DNA of 64,000 nucleotides from Planctomycetota bacterium (GTDB taxonomy: Bacteria; Planctomycetota; UBA8742; UBA2392). Positions 42,194 through 50,002 of the stretch are shown piece by piece. Below the pieces are notes generated by a model that was given only the letters and a program-made list of their open reading frames with translations, ran no database searches and had not been told where the DNA came from. How positions within the stretch are numbered: the first letter of the stretch is position 1; each line of letters opens with the position of its first letter. Both the position numbers and the translations under genes were made by a program. The DNA is taken from contig JACKID010000001.1 of the NCBI GenBank assembly GCA_020638675.1, forward strand, positions 1,054,001 to 1,118,000, given 5' to 3'.

Positions 42194-45000
42194 TACTCGG
42201 GGTCGCTGCCGTCGGAGCGCTTGTGCGTGCTCGTCTTCTGCGGCAGGGCCGGGTGCTGGTCCCACGTGAAGTACCGCTTGGGGATCACGCCGCGCTGGAT
42301 GAACTCGCTCTGGTCGTTCGCTTTGTCGGTGCGCGCGTCCCACTGCAGCACGCACACCTCGTGCACGTTGTTCTCGAAGAACTGCATGCGGAAGTTGTAT
42401 GTCCCCGGCACGAGGTGCACCCAGTCGCCGGTCTTCTCGCGCTGGTAGTGCAGGTTGTCGTCGGCGAGCACGAGGTTCTCGTCCAGCCACACCAGAATCC
42501 CGTCGTCACTGCGGCAGGTGAAGCGGTAGTCGCCTTCCTTCTCGATGATCAGCGCGCCGAGCCACTCAATCGCAAACGTCTCGGCCGGGAAGGGCAGGTC
42601 GAACTGGTTCGCGTTCTCGTAGTTCACCCACGGCATCTTGCGGACTTCAAAGCAGGTCAGCGGCTCCGGGTCGGGCATCTTGCCGTAGCCCCCCGGGTTG
42701 GGCAGGTCGTACAGGTAGGCGACCAGGCCCTTGTTCTGGACGTCGATGTAGAACGGGTCGCTGGTGACGACCGTAAGTCGAGCAACAATCGCGCCTTCGC
42801 CGAGGCCGCTCGGCAGCGTCGCGACGCAATGGCGAAGCTGCTCGCCGGGTTTGGATTCGCCGGTGGTCGTGACTTCGTAGACCAGCGGGATGCCGTCCAC
42901 CGTGATGTTTACCGGTTGCGCCTGCACTTCCGCGTCGCCGTAGACGATCATGGTGAACTCGAACTGCTGGCCTTCGCGGATCGATGGCAGCGTCGTGCGG
43001 ATGTCGTAGGGCAGCACGGGCGGCTGCTCGCCTTCGGTGAACATCGGCGCGGCCTCGATGATAAGTGGAGGCTTCGGCGGCACGACGGGCGGGAAGAACA
43101 ACTGGTACGGCAGCGTCTCGACCTGCTTCCATGTGATGCCGGTGCTGCCTTCGCCCTCCGTGACGACCCCGTCCTGCACCATCTTCACGATCGTCAGTCC
43201 GGCCGGTCCGCTTTCGCTGGTCCAGTCAATGCTCATGGGCAGGTAGTGCTCGGTGTTGTCGCGTACCTCGAAGTCGAGTGTTGTCAGGTCGAACGTCGCC
43301 CCGGTCGGCGAAGTCGTCTGCTTCATCACTTGGTCCAGCTTCACACGCAGACGCCCGTAGGTCTGGAAGCGCACCAGCGCTATCTCGCCCTCTTTGACCC
43401 AGCCGGCCGGGATGCCGAGTTTGCCTTCCCAGTGGCAGGCGAGCGGGTTGTTGCGGAAGGTGAGGTCAAGGTCCTGGCGCGTGTCGAACATGAAGTCGCG
43501 CTCGAGCCGCACGACGTCCGGCTTGTGCAGCGTGTCGTCAATGAAGTCGTAGTTCGACCAGCCCTGCAGGTTGTGCCAACTCGCGAACAGGCCGAACTGT
43601 GTAGTGACGGTGAAGTCGACTGAGTTGGACGGAATCGGCGGAGTGGTATCGGGGATAGGCACAGGTGACTTCTCATCGTAGATGCGCTTCAAAACAATGA
43701 GTTTCCCCGTCGTTGCTCCAACCGGCACTGTCACGACTAGCTCATTCTTATCAAGGATCTGTATCTGCGCGCGTTGTCCCGAGAACTGAACAATCGTCTC
43801 CCAACCTGGCGTCTGCTGCGACATGCCGTCTACGTCCTGCATCCGTACCAGATTCTGGCCGTAAATGGTGATTGTGTCGCCGATCTCTCCCTCGTAGCGA
43901 CTCAACTTGGTGATGATTGGCGCGTTGTCGCTCCACAGCGCCTCCGGCAGCATCAGCATTTCGGGTGGCACGGGGATCGGCTTGCTCTGGCCCTCCGGCA
44001 CATACATGAAGTTGCAGGCCGCCAGCGGGTCCACCGGGCTGCCGTTTTCGCCCTCCATGTAGTCGATGCGGATCGGGTGCAGCCCGCTGCTCAGCGTCAG
44101 CACGGTGCTGACTTCAGTGTAGTCGCGCATGTCGTTGTACAGCACGGCCTCGCCGTCGAGGGTCACCACGCCGGTGTAGTCCGCGCCAAGGTACAGCCAA
44201 TAGTCCGCGTCTTCTTTAATGACCAGAAAGCCGGTCCAGACGCCCATGAAATTGCGCTTGTCGAACGGCAGGTCGGACCACGCGTCCTTGCTGGGGAAGT
44301 ACACCCGCGGGTCGATACGCGTGATCTCCGGTGTGCGCTGATCCAGCTCGGGCTTGTTGGGGTCGAGAATGTCGGCCAGCGGCAGCTGGTCGAAGGCGTA
44401 GTACTTGGCGTACAGACCCCGCCTGTCCTGTAAGAGCTTCGGCGTGACGTCCGCCAGCTCCTTCTTGCCCGACTCCTGTTTCAGCTTGCGGGTGCGCGGG
44501 CGCGCGTTGCCGAGGCTCTGGTTCGGCGGGCGTTTAATCGCCTTCAGCGTGTCGATACGGCGCTGGCGTTCGGCGTCGAGCGCCTTCTGCTCTTCCGTGC
44601 GATTGTCCGGCGGCTGGCTGACGGGCTGGCCGGGCTGTGGGGGCGTACCGGGGTTGTCCGCGCCGTTCTTGGCCTTCGCTTCTTCCGCTTCACGCTCGGC
44701 CTCGATGCGGGCTTCTTCTCGCGCCTGCTTGATCCGTTCGCGCTCGGTTTCGTCGATGCCGGTCAGCAGGCTGTCGTCTTCGACATTGGCGGGCGGCGCG
44801 TCTTCCACCGGCTTGCCGCTGTCATCGAGGCGCGGCGGGTTGCTATTCAGCGGCTTGTCGGCGACCTTGTTGGCCGCTTTGTCTTCGCCGCCCATGAACG
44901 ACAGCAATGATGAGCCTTCCGGGCGCAAGGCAACCCACGCGCCTGCCAATAACAGCAGGGACAGGGTGGTAACTACGACCAGCAGGCGGTTGCGACTCAT
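42193..45000 (-). CDS. Large membrane-anchored protein with PA14 domains
   Basis: A 935-residue protein with an N-terminal membrane anchor (LLVVVTTLSLLLLAGAWVAL), then a charged linker with ETERERIKQAREEARIE. A first PA14-like domain (RGLYAKYYAFDQLPL, DYWLYLGADYTGVVTLDGE) is followed by an IPT/TIG-like domain (RYEGEIGDTITIYGQNLV) and other beta domains. A second PA14-like domain lies near the C-terminus (GLVAYLYDLPN, DYRFTCRSDDGILVWLDE). PA14 domains bind carbohydrates in several characterised proteins; similar anchored multi-domain proteins are common in Planctomycetota. No catalytic domain is seen. Its TAA stop abuts the REP-like element. Its upstream region holds a word-repeat hairpin. Confidence 0.75.
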   Translation of the reverse strand: MSRNRLLVVVTTLSLLLLAGAWVALRPEGSSLLSFMGGEDKAANKVADKPLNSNPPRLDDSGKPVEDAPPANVEDDSLLTGIDETERERIKQAREEARIEAEREAEEAKAKNGADNPGTPPQPGQPVSQPPDNRTEEQKALDAERQRRIDTLKAIKRPPNQSLGNARPRTRKLKQESGKKELADVTPKLLQDRRGLYAKYYAFDQLPLADILDPNKPELDQRTPEITRIDPRVYFPSKDAWSDLPFDKRNFMGVWTGFLVIKEDADYWLYLGADYTGVVTLDGEAVLYNDMRDYTEVSTVLTLSSGLHPIRIDYMEGENGSPVDPLAACNFMYVPEGQSKPIPVPPEMLMLPEALWSDNAPIITKLSRYEGEIGDTITIYGQNLVRMQDVDGMSQQTPGWETIVQFSGQRAQIQILDKNELVVTVPVGATTGKLIVLKRIYDEKSPVPIPDTTPPIPSNSVDFTVTTQFGLFASWHNLQGWSNYDFIDDTLHKPDVVRLERDFMFDTRQDLDLTFRNNPLACHWEGKLGIPAGWVKEGEIALVRFQTYGRLRVKLDQVMKQTTSPTGATFDLTTLDFEVRDNTEHYLPMSIDWTSESGPAGLTIVKMVQDGVVTEGEGSTGITWKQVETLPYQLFFPPVVPPKPPLIIEAAPMFTEGEQPPVLPYDIRTTLPSIREGQQFEFTMIVYGDAEVQAQPVNITVDGIPLVYEVTTTGESKPGEQLRHCVATLPSGLGEGAIVARLTVVTSDPFYIDVQNKGLVAYLYDLPNPGGYGKMPDPEPLTCFEVRKMPWVNYENANQFDLPFPAETFAIEWLGALIIEKEGDYRFTCRSDDGILVWLDENLVLADDNLHYQREKTGDWVHLVPGTYNFRMQFFENNVHEVCVLQWDARTDKANDQSEFIQRGVIPKRYFTWDQHPALPQKTSTHKRSDGSDPE

Positions 45001-45043
45001 GAACTTGACAGCCTCATGCCGAAGCAGGATACAGGAAAAGACG

Positions 45044-45126
45044 GGTTTTAGGTTTTGGGTTTTAGGTTTTAGGGCTGGGTGTGGAACATCTGTATCCTAG
45101 AACCTAACACCTAGTGCCTGAAACCT
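45044..45126. repeat. Word-repeat region (TTTTAGG words), partly inverted
   Basis: 45044-45075 repeats GGTTTTAGG and GGTTTTGGG near-tandem. 45095-45126 carries the opposite-strand words CCTAGAACC, CCTAACACC and CCTGAAACC. It sits in the divergent spacer between the PA14 gene and the dynamin-like gene. Confidence 0.55.
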
Positions 45127-45165
45127 TTGTGCCGACGGCAACGCCGCCGACACTCTAGGAGTGGA

Positions 45166-47214
45166 ATGAGCGACGCCCCGAATACACTCACCCAGCGCCT
45201 GGACGAAAAAATCGCCCAGGGAATGAGCGAAGAACGCGAGCTGCTCAAGAAGCTGCGCGATCTGCTGATCAAGCAGGACTTCGAAGACGAAGTCATCGAG
45301 CAGATCGGCGGGCTCACGCATCACCTCGAAGAGCTTTTCCTGCTGGTCGTCGTCGGCGAGGTCAAGGCCGGCAAGAGCACCTTCATCAACAGCCTTTTGA
45401 ACGCGGAAGTGTGCAAGGTCGGCGCGATCCCGACCACCGACAAGATCCACGTGCTGAAGTACGGCGACGTCGAGAAAGAGCGCATCATCGAGGAGTTCCT
45501 CGTTGAGAAGCAGCTTCCGTTCGAGCCGCTGAGAAACATCAACATCGTCGACACGCCCGGCACCAACAGCATCGTCGCGCGCCATGGTGAGATCACCGAG
45601 AGTTTCATACCTCGTTGTGACCTGATCCTGTTCACGACCAGCGTCGACCGCCCGTTCAGCCAGACGGAGCGCGAGTTCCTCGGCTACATCTTCGAGGGCT
45701 GGGCGAAGAAGATCATCTTCATCATCACCAAGAAGGACATCAAAGAGCCGCACGAGCTGGTCGAGATCGAGGAGTTCGTTCACGACAGCGTGAAGAAGTT
45801 CTTCGAGTTCGAGCCGCAGATCTTCCTCGTAAGCGCCAAGCAGGCCCGCAAGGCCAAGGCCGACGGCGACGATGCGCTGTATGAAGAGTCCGGCTTCAAG
45901 GCGCTTGAGCAGTACCTGTTCGAGAAGCTGAGCGCCGGCGAGAAGCTGCAGCTGAAGCTCGAGAGCCCCATCAACAGCGCGATGACGATCTGCAACCGCG
46001 CCGGTGAATCGCTCGCCGCGCGCATGGAACACCTGAAAGACGACAAGCGCGTCCTGGAGAACATCAAGGCGCAGCTCGGCCAGAGCGAATCGGACATGTC
46101 CGAAAACTTCGGCCGCTTCATCCTCGAGATCGACAACATCGTGCTCGAGATGGAAAAGCGCGGGCGCAACTGGATCGACGACAACGTAAAGCTCACCAAC
46201 ATGGGCATGCTGAAGTCGCCCGAGCGCTTCCGCGGTCGCTTCAAGGAAGAAGTCATCAAGGATTACGAAGTGAAGATCGACGACGTGCTCAACAAGGCCG
46301 TCGACTGGTTCATGAAGAAGTACCTGAAGGTCTGGCAGGATACTACTCAGTACTTCGCGGATCAGGCCGCGCTGCGCCCGCACGAGGGCATGGTCGGCAA
46401 GGTCGGCACCAAGTTCGAGTACAACCGCGAGAAGATCTATGACCTCGTGCGCGCCGACGCCAAGGACAAGATCAAGAACTACGACTATGAAGACCAGATG
46501 CGCAAGTTCATGGGTCGCGCGGCGCTGGGCATCAACGCGGCCATCGGCGGCAGTCTAATAGGCGTGGGCGCTGGCGTAGCCGTCGTGGCACTAACCACCG
46601 CGGCCGGGTTTACCGTCGTGGACGTGACCGGCATCCTGGGCGGGCTGACGCTGCTGACCGGCTCATTGCTGGTGCTGCCGATGCAGCGTCGCAAGATCAA
46701 GTCGGAGTTCAGCAGCAAAGTCGTTGCGCTGAAGGCTTCGCTGGCGCAGGTGCTGGAAGAGCAGATCAAGAAGGAAGCGCGCGAGGCGATCGAGAAGATC
46801 AACGAAAGCTTCGGCCCGTTCTTCGACTACGTGAACCGCACCACCGGCACGGTCGAGGACGCGATCAAGAAGGTGAAGGAAATCCGCGAGGGCTTCCAGC
46901 AGCTCAAGCTGAAGTTCGGGATGACCCTCGAAGAAGAGAAAGAAGCCCTCAAGGTCAAGGACACTCGCGAGCACAAAAAGCTGCCGGATCCGGAGGAAGA
47001 GGCCGAGGAAAGGACGCCGGAAGAAGCCTCAGACGAAGAGTCCGACCACGCTGCGTCCGAATCCGACGAGCCCGCCCAGCCCGCCCAACCCCCCGCAGAA
47101 GCGTCTGCGGAGCCGGAAGCTAAGGCAGACGAGCCGGCAGGGGCCGACACCGAATTCAGCGAGAAGCCGCCGGAAGCCGAGCCCGAACCCGCCGAAGAAA
47201 AGCCGGCCGAGTAG
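45166..47214 (+). CDS. Bacterial dynamin-like GTPase
   Basis: A 682-residue protein. The N-terminal GTPase has P-loop VVGEVKAGKSTFINSLL, switch G2 Thr in IPTTDK, G3 NIVDTPGTNS and G4-like ITKKDIKEP. A long helical stalk follows, then a hydrophobic hairpin around residues 460-505 (AAIGGSLIGVGAGVAVVAL, LGGLTLLTGSLLVLP), which would insert in the membrane as the paddle does in bacterial dynamins. The last 80 residues are very acidic and Ala-Pro rich. Such proteins remodel or stabilise membranes. It is a single gene with no second dynamin partner, although bacterial dynamins often come in pairs. AGGAG precedes the ATG. It converges with the porin gene with no spacer. Confidence 0.85.
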   Translation: MSDAPNTLTQRLDEKIAQGMSEERELLKKLRDLLIKQDFEDEVIEQIGGLTHHLEELFLLVVVGEVKAGKSTFINSLLNAEVCKVGAIPTTDKIHVLKYGDVEKERIIEEFLVEKQLPFEPLRNINIVDTPGTNSIVARHGEITESFIPRCDLILFTTSVDRPFSQTEREFLGYIFEGWAKKIIFIITKKDIKEPHELVEIEEFVHDSVKKFFEFEPQIFLVSAKQARKAKADGDDALYEESGFKALEQYLFEKLSAGEKLQLKLESPINSAMTICNRAGESLAARMEHLKDDKRVLENIKAQLGQSESDMSENFGRFILEIDNIVLEMEKRGRNWIDDNVKLTNMGMLKSPERFRGRFKEEVIKDYEVKIDDVLNKAVDWFMKKYLKVWQDTTQYFADQAALRPHEGMVGKVGTKFEYNREKIYDLVRADAKDKIKNYDYEDQMRKFMGRAALGINAAIGGSLIGVGAGVAVVALTTAAGFTVVDVTGILGGLTLLTGSLLVLPMQRRKIKSEFSSKVVALKASLAQVLEEQIKKEAREAIEKINESFGPFFDYVNRTTGTVEDAIKKVKEIREGFQQLKLKFGMTLEEEKEALKVKDTREHKKLPDPEEEAEERTPEEASDEESDHAASESDEPAQPAQPPAEASAEPEAKADEPAGADTEFSEKPPEAEPEPAEEKPAE

Positions 47215-48690
47215 CTAGAAGATCCACTGCAGCTGCAGGCGGATTTCCTGGAAGTTGCGCCAGTCGCTGATTCGGACCGTGCCCGCCAGCGCGCCGCTGC
47301 GCGACCGCCCGTGCGGGAGCTGCTGGGCGACGTAGCGGTAGTCCAGTTGCAGCTTCAGGTTGTCGCCCTGCACGAACCAGGTCACGCCGCCGCCGTATTC
47401 GTAGCTGTCCGCGCCGAAGCTGTCGCCGTCGATGCGGTTGCCTGTACCGGCCTGGCGTGACTTGAACTCGTCGAAGTCCACGACGCTGAAGCGCGCGGCA
47501 ATCAGCAGTTGATCGTGCAGGATGAAGTAGCCGACGTCGATCGTCGCGCCGCGGTCGGTCACGCCCTTGGCCAGCGCGGTGTCCTGCGCCAGGTTCTGCT
47601 GCGCGAGACGCCCGGTTGCCGAGAAATTGACCGTGCGATAGTGCAGCGCCCAGTTGACGCTCAGCCCGATCCAGCGGAAGTGCCCGTCGGCCGTGATATG
47701 CAGGATCTGTGCGTCGGCGCGCTTGCGTCCGCTGGCGGGCGCGGATGTCGTGCCCGCAGTGTTGTTGCTGTAGTAGATGGCGTTCAGGAACGTCGTGAAG
47801 CCGTCAACCCGCGCGCTCATCCAGTTCGCGGCAAGCCCGACCATGAAGAACCACGCGGCCGAATCCTCCGTCGAGCCAAGGTCGACCATGTGGCGGAACA
47901 CTTCGCCCATCGGGTGAAACTCGACGCGGGCCGCCACCATCATCTGCCCGTCGACAAGTTGACCGAAGTCCTCGGCGTTGATCTTCCAGTCGTTGTTGCG
48001 GAAGCCGCCCTCGAAGTGTTCCGTCTTCCTCTGGTCGGCGACGCGGATACCGCGGGCATTGATCGTGCCGCGGCCCTGCGCGCCGTCGGTGCTGGCGATC
48101 ACGCCGTTGAAGATGCCGACTTCCCAGGTCAGCAGAGCGTCGTCGAATGCGGCTTTGTACAGCTTCAGACGCCCGGCAATGCTGACGCCTTTGCCCCAGC
48201 CCTGCGTGAATGCCTCGTCGGCGATGGCGCGGTCGGGCAGCCCGGTGCGTTCGTGGTCAACGAGGTATTCCCACGTCGCGGGCACGCGCATCTGCCCGAC
48301 GGTGAGGTTGAAGTAGTCCTCGGGCGCCCAGCGCACGAAGCAGTCCTCAATGCGAACGGTGCCCGGCCACGACCAGACCAGCCAGAGCCGGTACTGGAAC
48401 GACGGCCCGAAGAAGTGCCCGTGAATGAACGTGCGAATGCCCGGGAAGTTGAAGTTGACGTAGTCGCGCCCGTTGTCGCCGCGCGCGCCTTCTGCGCGTG
48501 TGTCGTGGTAGGTCAGGCGGAATTGCGTGGCCGTCGTCAGGTTGATCTTGAACCAGTCGTCGGAGGTGCCGAGGGTCAGGCCCTTTTCGCCCAGCGAGGT
48601 GTCCGTCTTGACGGGCGCCACGAAGCCTTCATCGGCAGCAAGCAGGACCGGGGCCAGCAGCAGGACGGCCGCGAACAGCAATACGCGCAT
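47215..48690 (-). CDS. Outer-membrane beta-barrel porin (phosphate-selective porin O/P-like)
   Basis: A 491-residue protein with a signal peptide (VLLFAAVLLLAPVLLAA). The mature chain consists of amphipathic strands alternating with turns, e.g. TATQFRLTYHDT, FQYRLWLVWSW, DYFNLTVGQMRVP and LKLQLDYRYVAQ. It ends LQLQWIF, with the C-terminal Phe used as the barrel-assembly signal. The pattern resembles OprO/OprP-type porins. It is direct evidence for an outer membrane. AGGAG precedes the ATG. It converges on the dynamin-like gene; the stops are adjacent as TAG and CTA. Confidence 0.8.
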   Translation of the reverse strand: MRVLLFAAVLLLAPVLLAADEGFVAPVKTDTSLGEKGLTLGTSDDWFKINLTTATQFRLTYHDTRAEGARGDNGRDYVNFNFPGIRTFIHGHFFGPSFQYRLWLVWSWPGTVRIEDCFVRWAPEDYFNLTVGQMRVPATWEYLVDHERTGLPDRAIADEAFTQGWGKGVSIAGRLKLYKAAFDDALLTWEVGIFNGVIASTDGAQGRGTINARGIRVADQRKTEHFEGGFRNNDWKINAEDFGQLVDGQMMVAARVEFHPMGEVFRHMVDLGSTEDSAAWFFMVGLAANWMSARVDGFTTFLNAIYYSNNTAGTTSAPASGRKRADAQILHITADGHFRWIGLSVNWALHYRTVNFSATGRLAQQNLAQDTALAKGVTDRGATIDVGYFILHDQLLIAARFSVVDFDEFKSRQAGTGNRIDGDSFGADSYEYGGGVTWFVQGDNLKLQLDYRYVAQQLPHGRSRSGALAGTVRISDWRNFQEIRLQLQWIF

Positions 48691-48833
48691 GTGGACTCCT
48701 TTTCCGAGCCGTGATGATAGTAACGCCGGCAGGCGGACGCATCTTTTGTTCAGGGTGTGTAAAGGCGGTGCGCCAAAAGTTTGTCGCATGCCTTTGTATG
48801 GTTTGAGTGTCTCTCATACCAACGAGGTGATTT

Positions 48834-49262
48834 ATGGGCAGGAAGTCTCGAAACAAACGGATGCGAAAGCTGCTGCGCCCGGCCCCGGCAACCGCCGTCG
48901 GGCGACGCGCGGCCCCGCGCTCAAGCGCGAAGGCCAAGGTGATGAAGCTGCTGGAAGCGATGGTCGACGCGGCGCAGGAAGACCTGACCAGCAGGGCTGA
49001 CAAGCCCCGGGTCAGCTACGGGCAGGCGCTGCGCGCGGGCGAGTTGCTGGTGCGCTATGAGGCCGAGGAAGCAGCCGAGGAAGCCGCAGAGGAAGCGGTA
49101 GACGAGCCGGAAACGGACGAAGAGTTCGACGAAGCCGCCTTCGCCGCCGAGCTCGACGCGCGCTACCAGGTTCCCGCACTCAGTGACGAACAGAAGCAGG
49201 AACTGATCACGCGCCTCCGAAAGGGGGTGGCGGCCGAACAGCAAACGGCCCAGACCGGATAG
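48834..49262 (+). CDS. Small charged protein, basic N-terminus and acidic centre
   Basis: A 142-residue protein. The first 40 residues are strongly basic (GRKSRNKRMRKLLRP), the middle is an Ala-Glu helix (YEAEEAAEEAAEEAVDE), and the end is a short helical segment (LSDEQKQELITRLRKG). No family is recognised. The basic start could bind nucleic acid or ribosomes. GAGGTG precedes the ATG. A hairpin with a T-rich tail follows the stop and separates it from the convergent frr gene. Confidence 0.6.
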   Translation: MGRKSRNKRMRKLLRPAPATAVGRRAAPRSSAKAKVMKLLEAMVDAAQEDLTSRADKPRVSYGQALRAGELLVRYEAEEAAEEAAEEAVDEPETDEEFDEAAFAAELDARYQVPALSDEQKQELITRLRKGVAAEQQTAQTG

Positions 49263-49277
49263 CCTGGGCCGCTCTTT
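49246..49277. terminator. Terminator hairpin between convergent genes
   Basis: Stem CGGCCCAG/CTGGGCCG with a 10-nt loop that contains the stop codon of the small charged gene, followed by CTCTTT. It can serve the plus-strand gene; the frr end lies 18 bases away on the other strand. Confidence 0.55.
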
Positions 49278-49294
49278 GAAAACTGTGCCGCTGC

Positions 49295-49861
49295 TCAGAC
49301 CTTCATGACGTCGGCGGTCTTCTTCTCGAGGACCTCTTCGATCTGCTTGTTGTACTTGTCGGTCAGCTTCTGGATTTCTTCCTTCAGCCCGCGGTGGTCG
49401 TCTTCGGTCAGGATGCTGTCCTTGAGGCTGATGTCGCCGTGCTTCATGGCTTCGTGGCGCGCGTTGCGGACGCCGACCTTCGACTTCTCGGCGAAGTCCT
49501 TCAGTTGCTTGGCCAGCTTTTCGCGGTTTTCCTGCGTCATCGGCGGGATGCGGCAGATGATCAGCTTGCCGTCGTCGCTCGGCGTCAGCCCGATGTTGGC
49601 CTCGAGGATCGCCTTGACGATGGCTTTCGTCTGGCTCTGGTCGAACGGCTTCAGCGTCAGGGTGCTGGCGTCCGGTGTATTGATGCTGGTCGCCTGCTTC
49701 AGCGGGGTCGGCGCGCCGTAGTAGTCGAACTTGATGTTCTCAACCATGGCGGGGCTGGCTTTGCCGGCGCTGATGCCGACGAATTCCTGGCGCAGGTGCT
49801 CAAGCACCTTTTCCATGGCTTCTTCGGTTTCGAGCATGATCGTGTCGTAGTCGCGCGACAT
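49295..49861 (-). CDS. frr: Ribosome recycling factor
   Basis: A 188-residue protein of normal length, which splits post-termination ribosomes with EF-G. Family features: the long helix 1 with EEAMEKVLEHLRQEF, GISAGKASPAMVENI (family RTGRASP), INTPDASTLTLKPFDQ, IGLTPSDDGKLIICRIPPMTQENREKL, and VGVRNARHEAMK with both functionally important Arg residues. In many bacteria pyrH lies directly upstream of frr. Here pyrH is 2.9 kb upstream on the same strand, and an opposite-strand Gly-rich gene occupies the space between. The 141-base upstream spacer carries GGTTGCAGG words twice. Confidence 0.95.
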   Translation of the reverse strand: MSRDYDTIMLETEEAMEKVLEHLRQEFVGISAGKASPAMVENIKFDYYGAPTPLKQATSINTPDASTLTLKPFDQSQTKAIVKAILEANIGLTPSDDGKLIICRIPPMTQENREKLAKQLKDFAEKSKVGVRNARHEAMKHGDISLKDSILTEDDHRGLKEEIQKLTDKYNKQIEEVLEKKTADVMKV

Positions 49862-50002
49862 GGCTTACTCCGTGGGTTGCAGGCCCTAGGTTATAGGTTG
49901 CAGGGCACATCGGTAAACGGGCAGCGGCCCCACAGGCGGAAAAACCAAACGGTTAGCAACTTGGCCGCGGGCTGATACTATGGGAAGTCTGCGGAGATCC
50001 CC

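Noticed and set aside
45044..45075. Telomere-like TTTTAGGG repeat
   Set aside because: Only a few imperfect words with an inverted counterpart nearby; it fits the word-repeat hairpin class.
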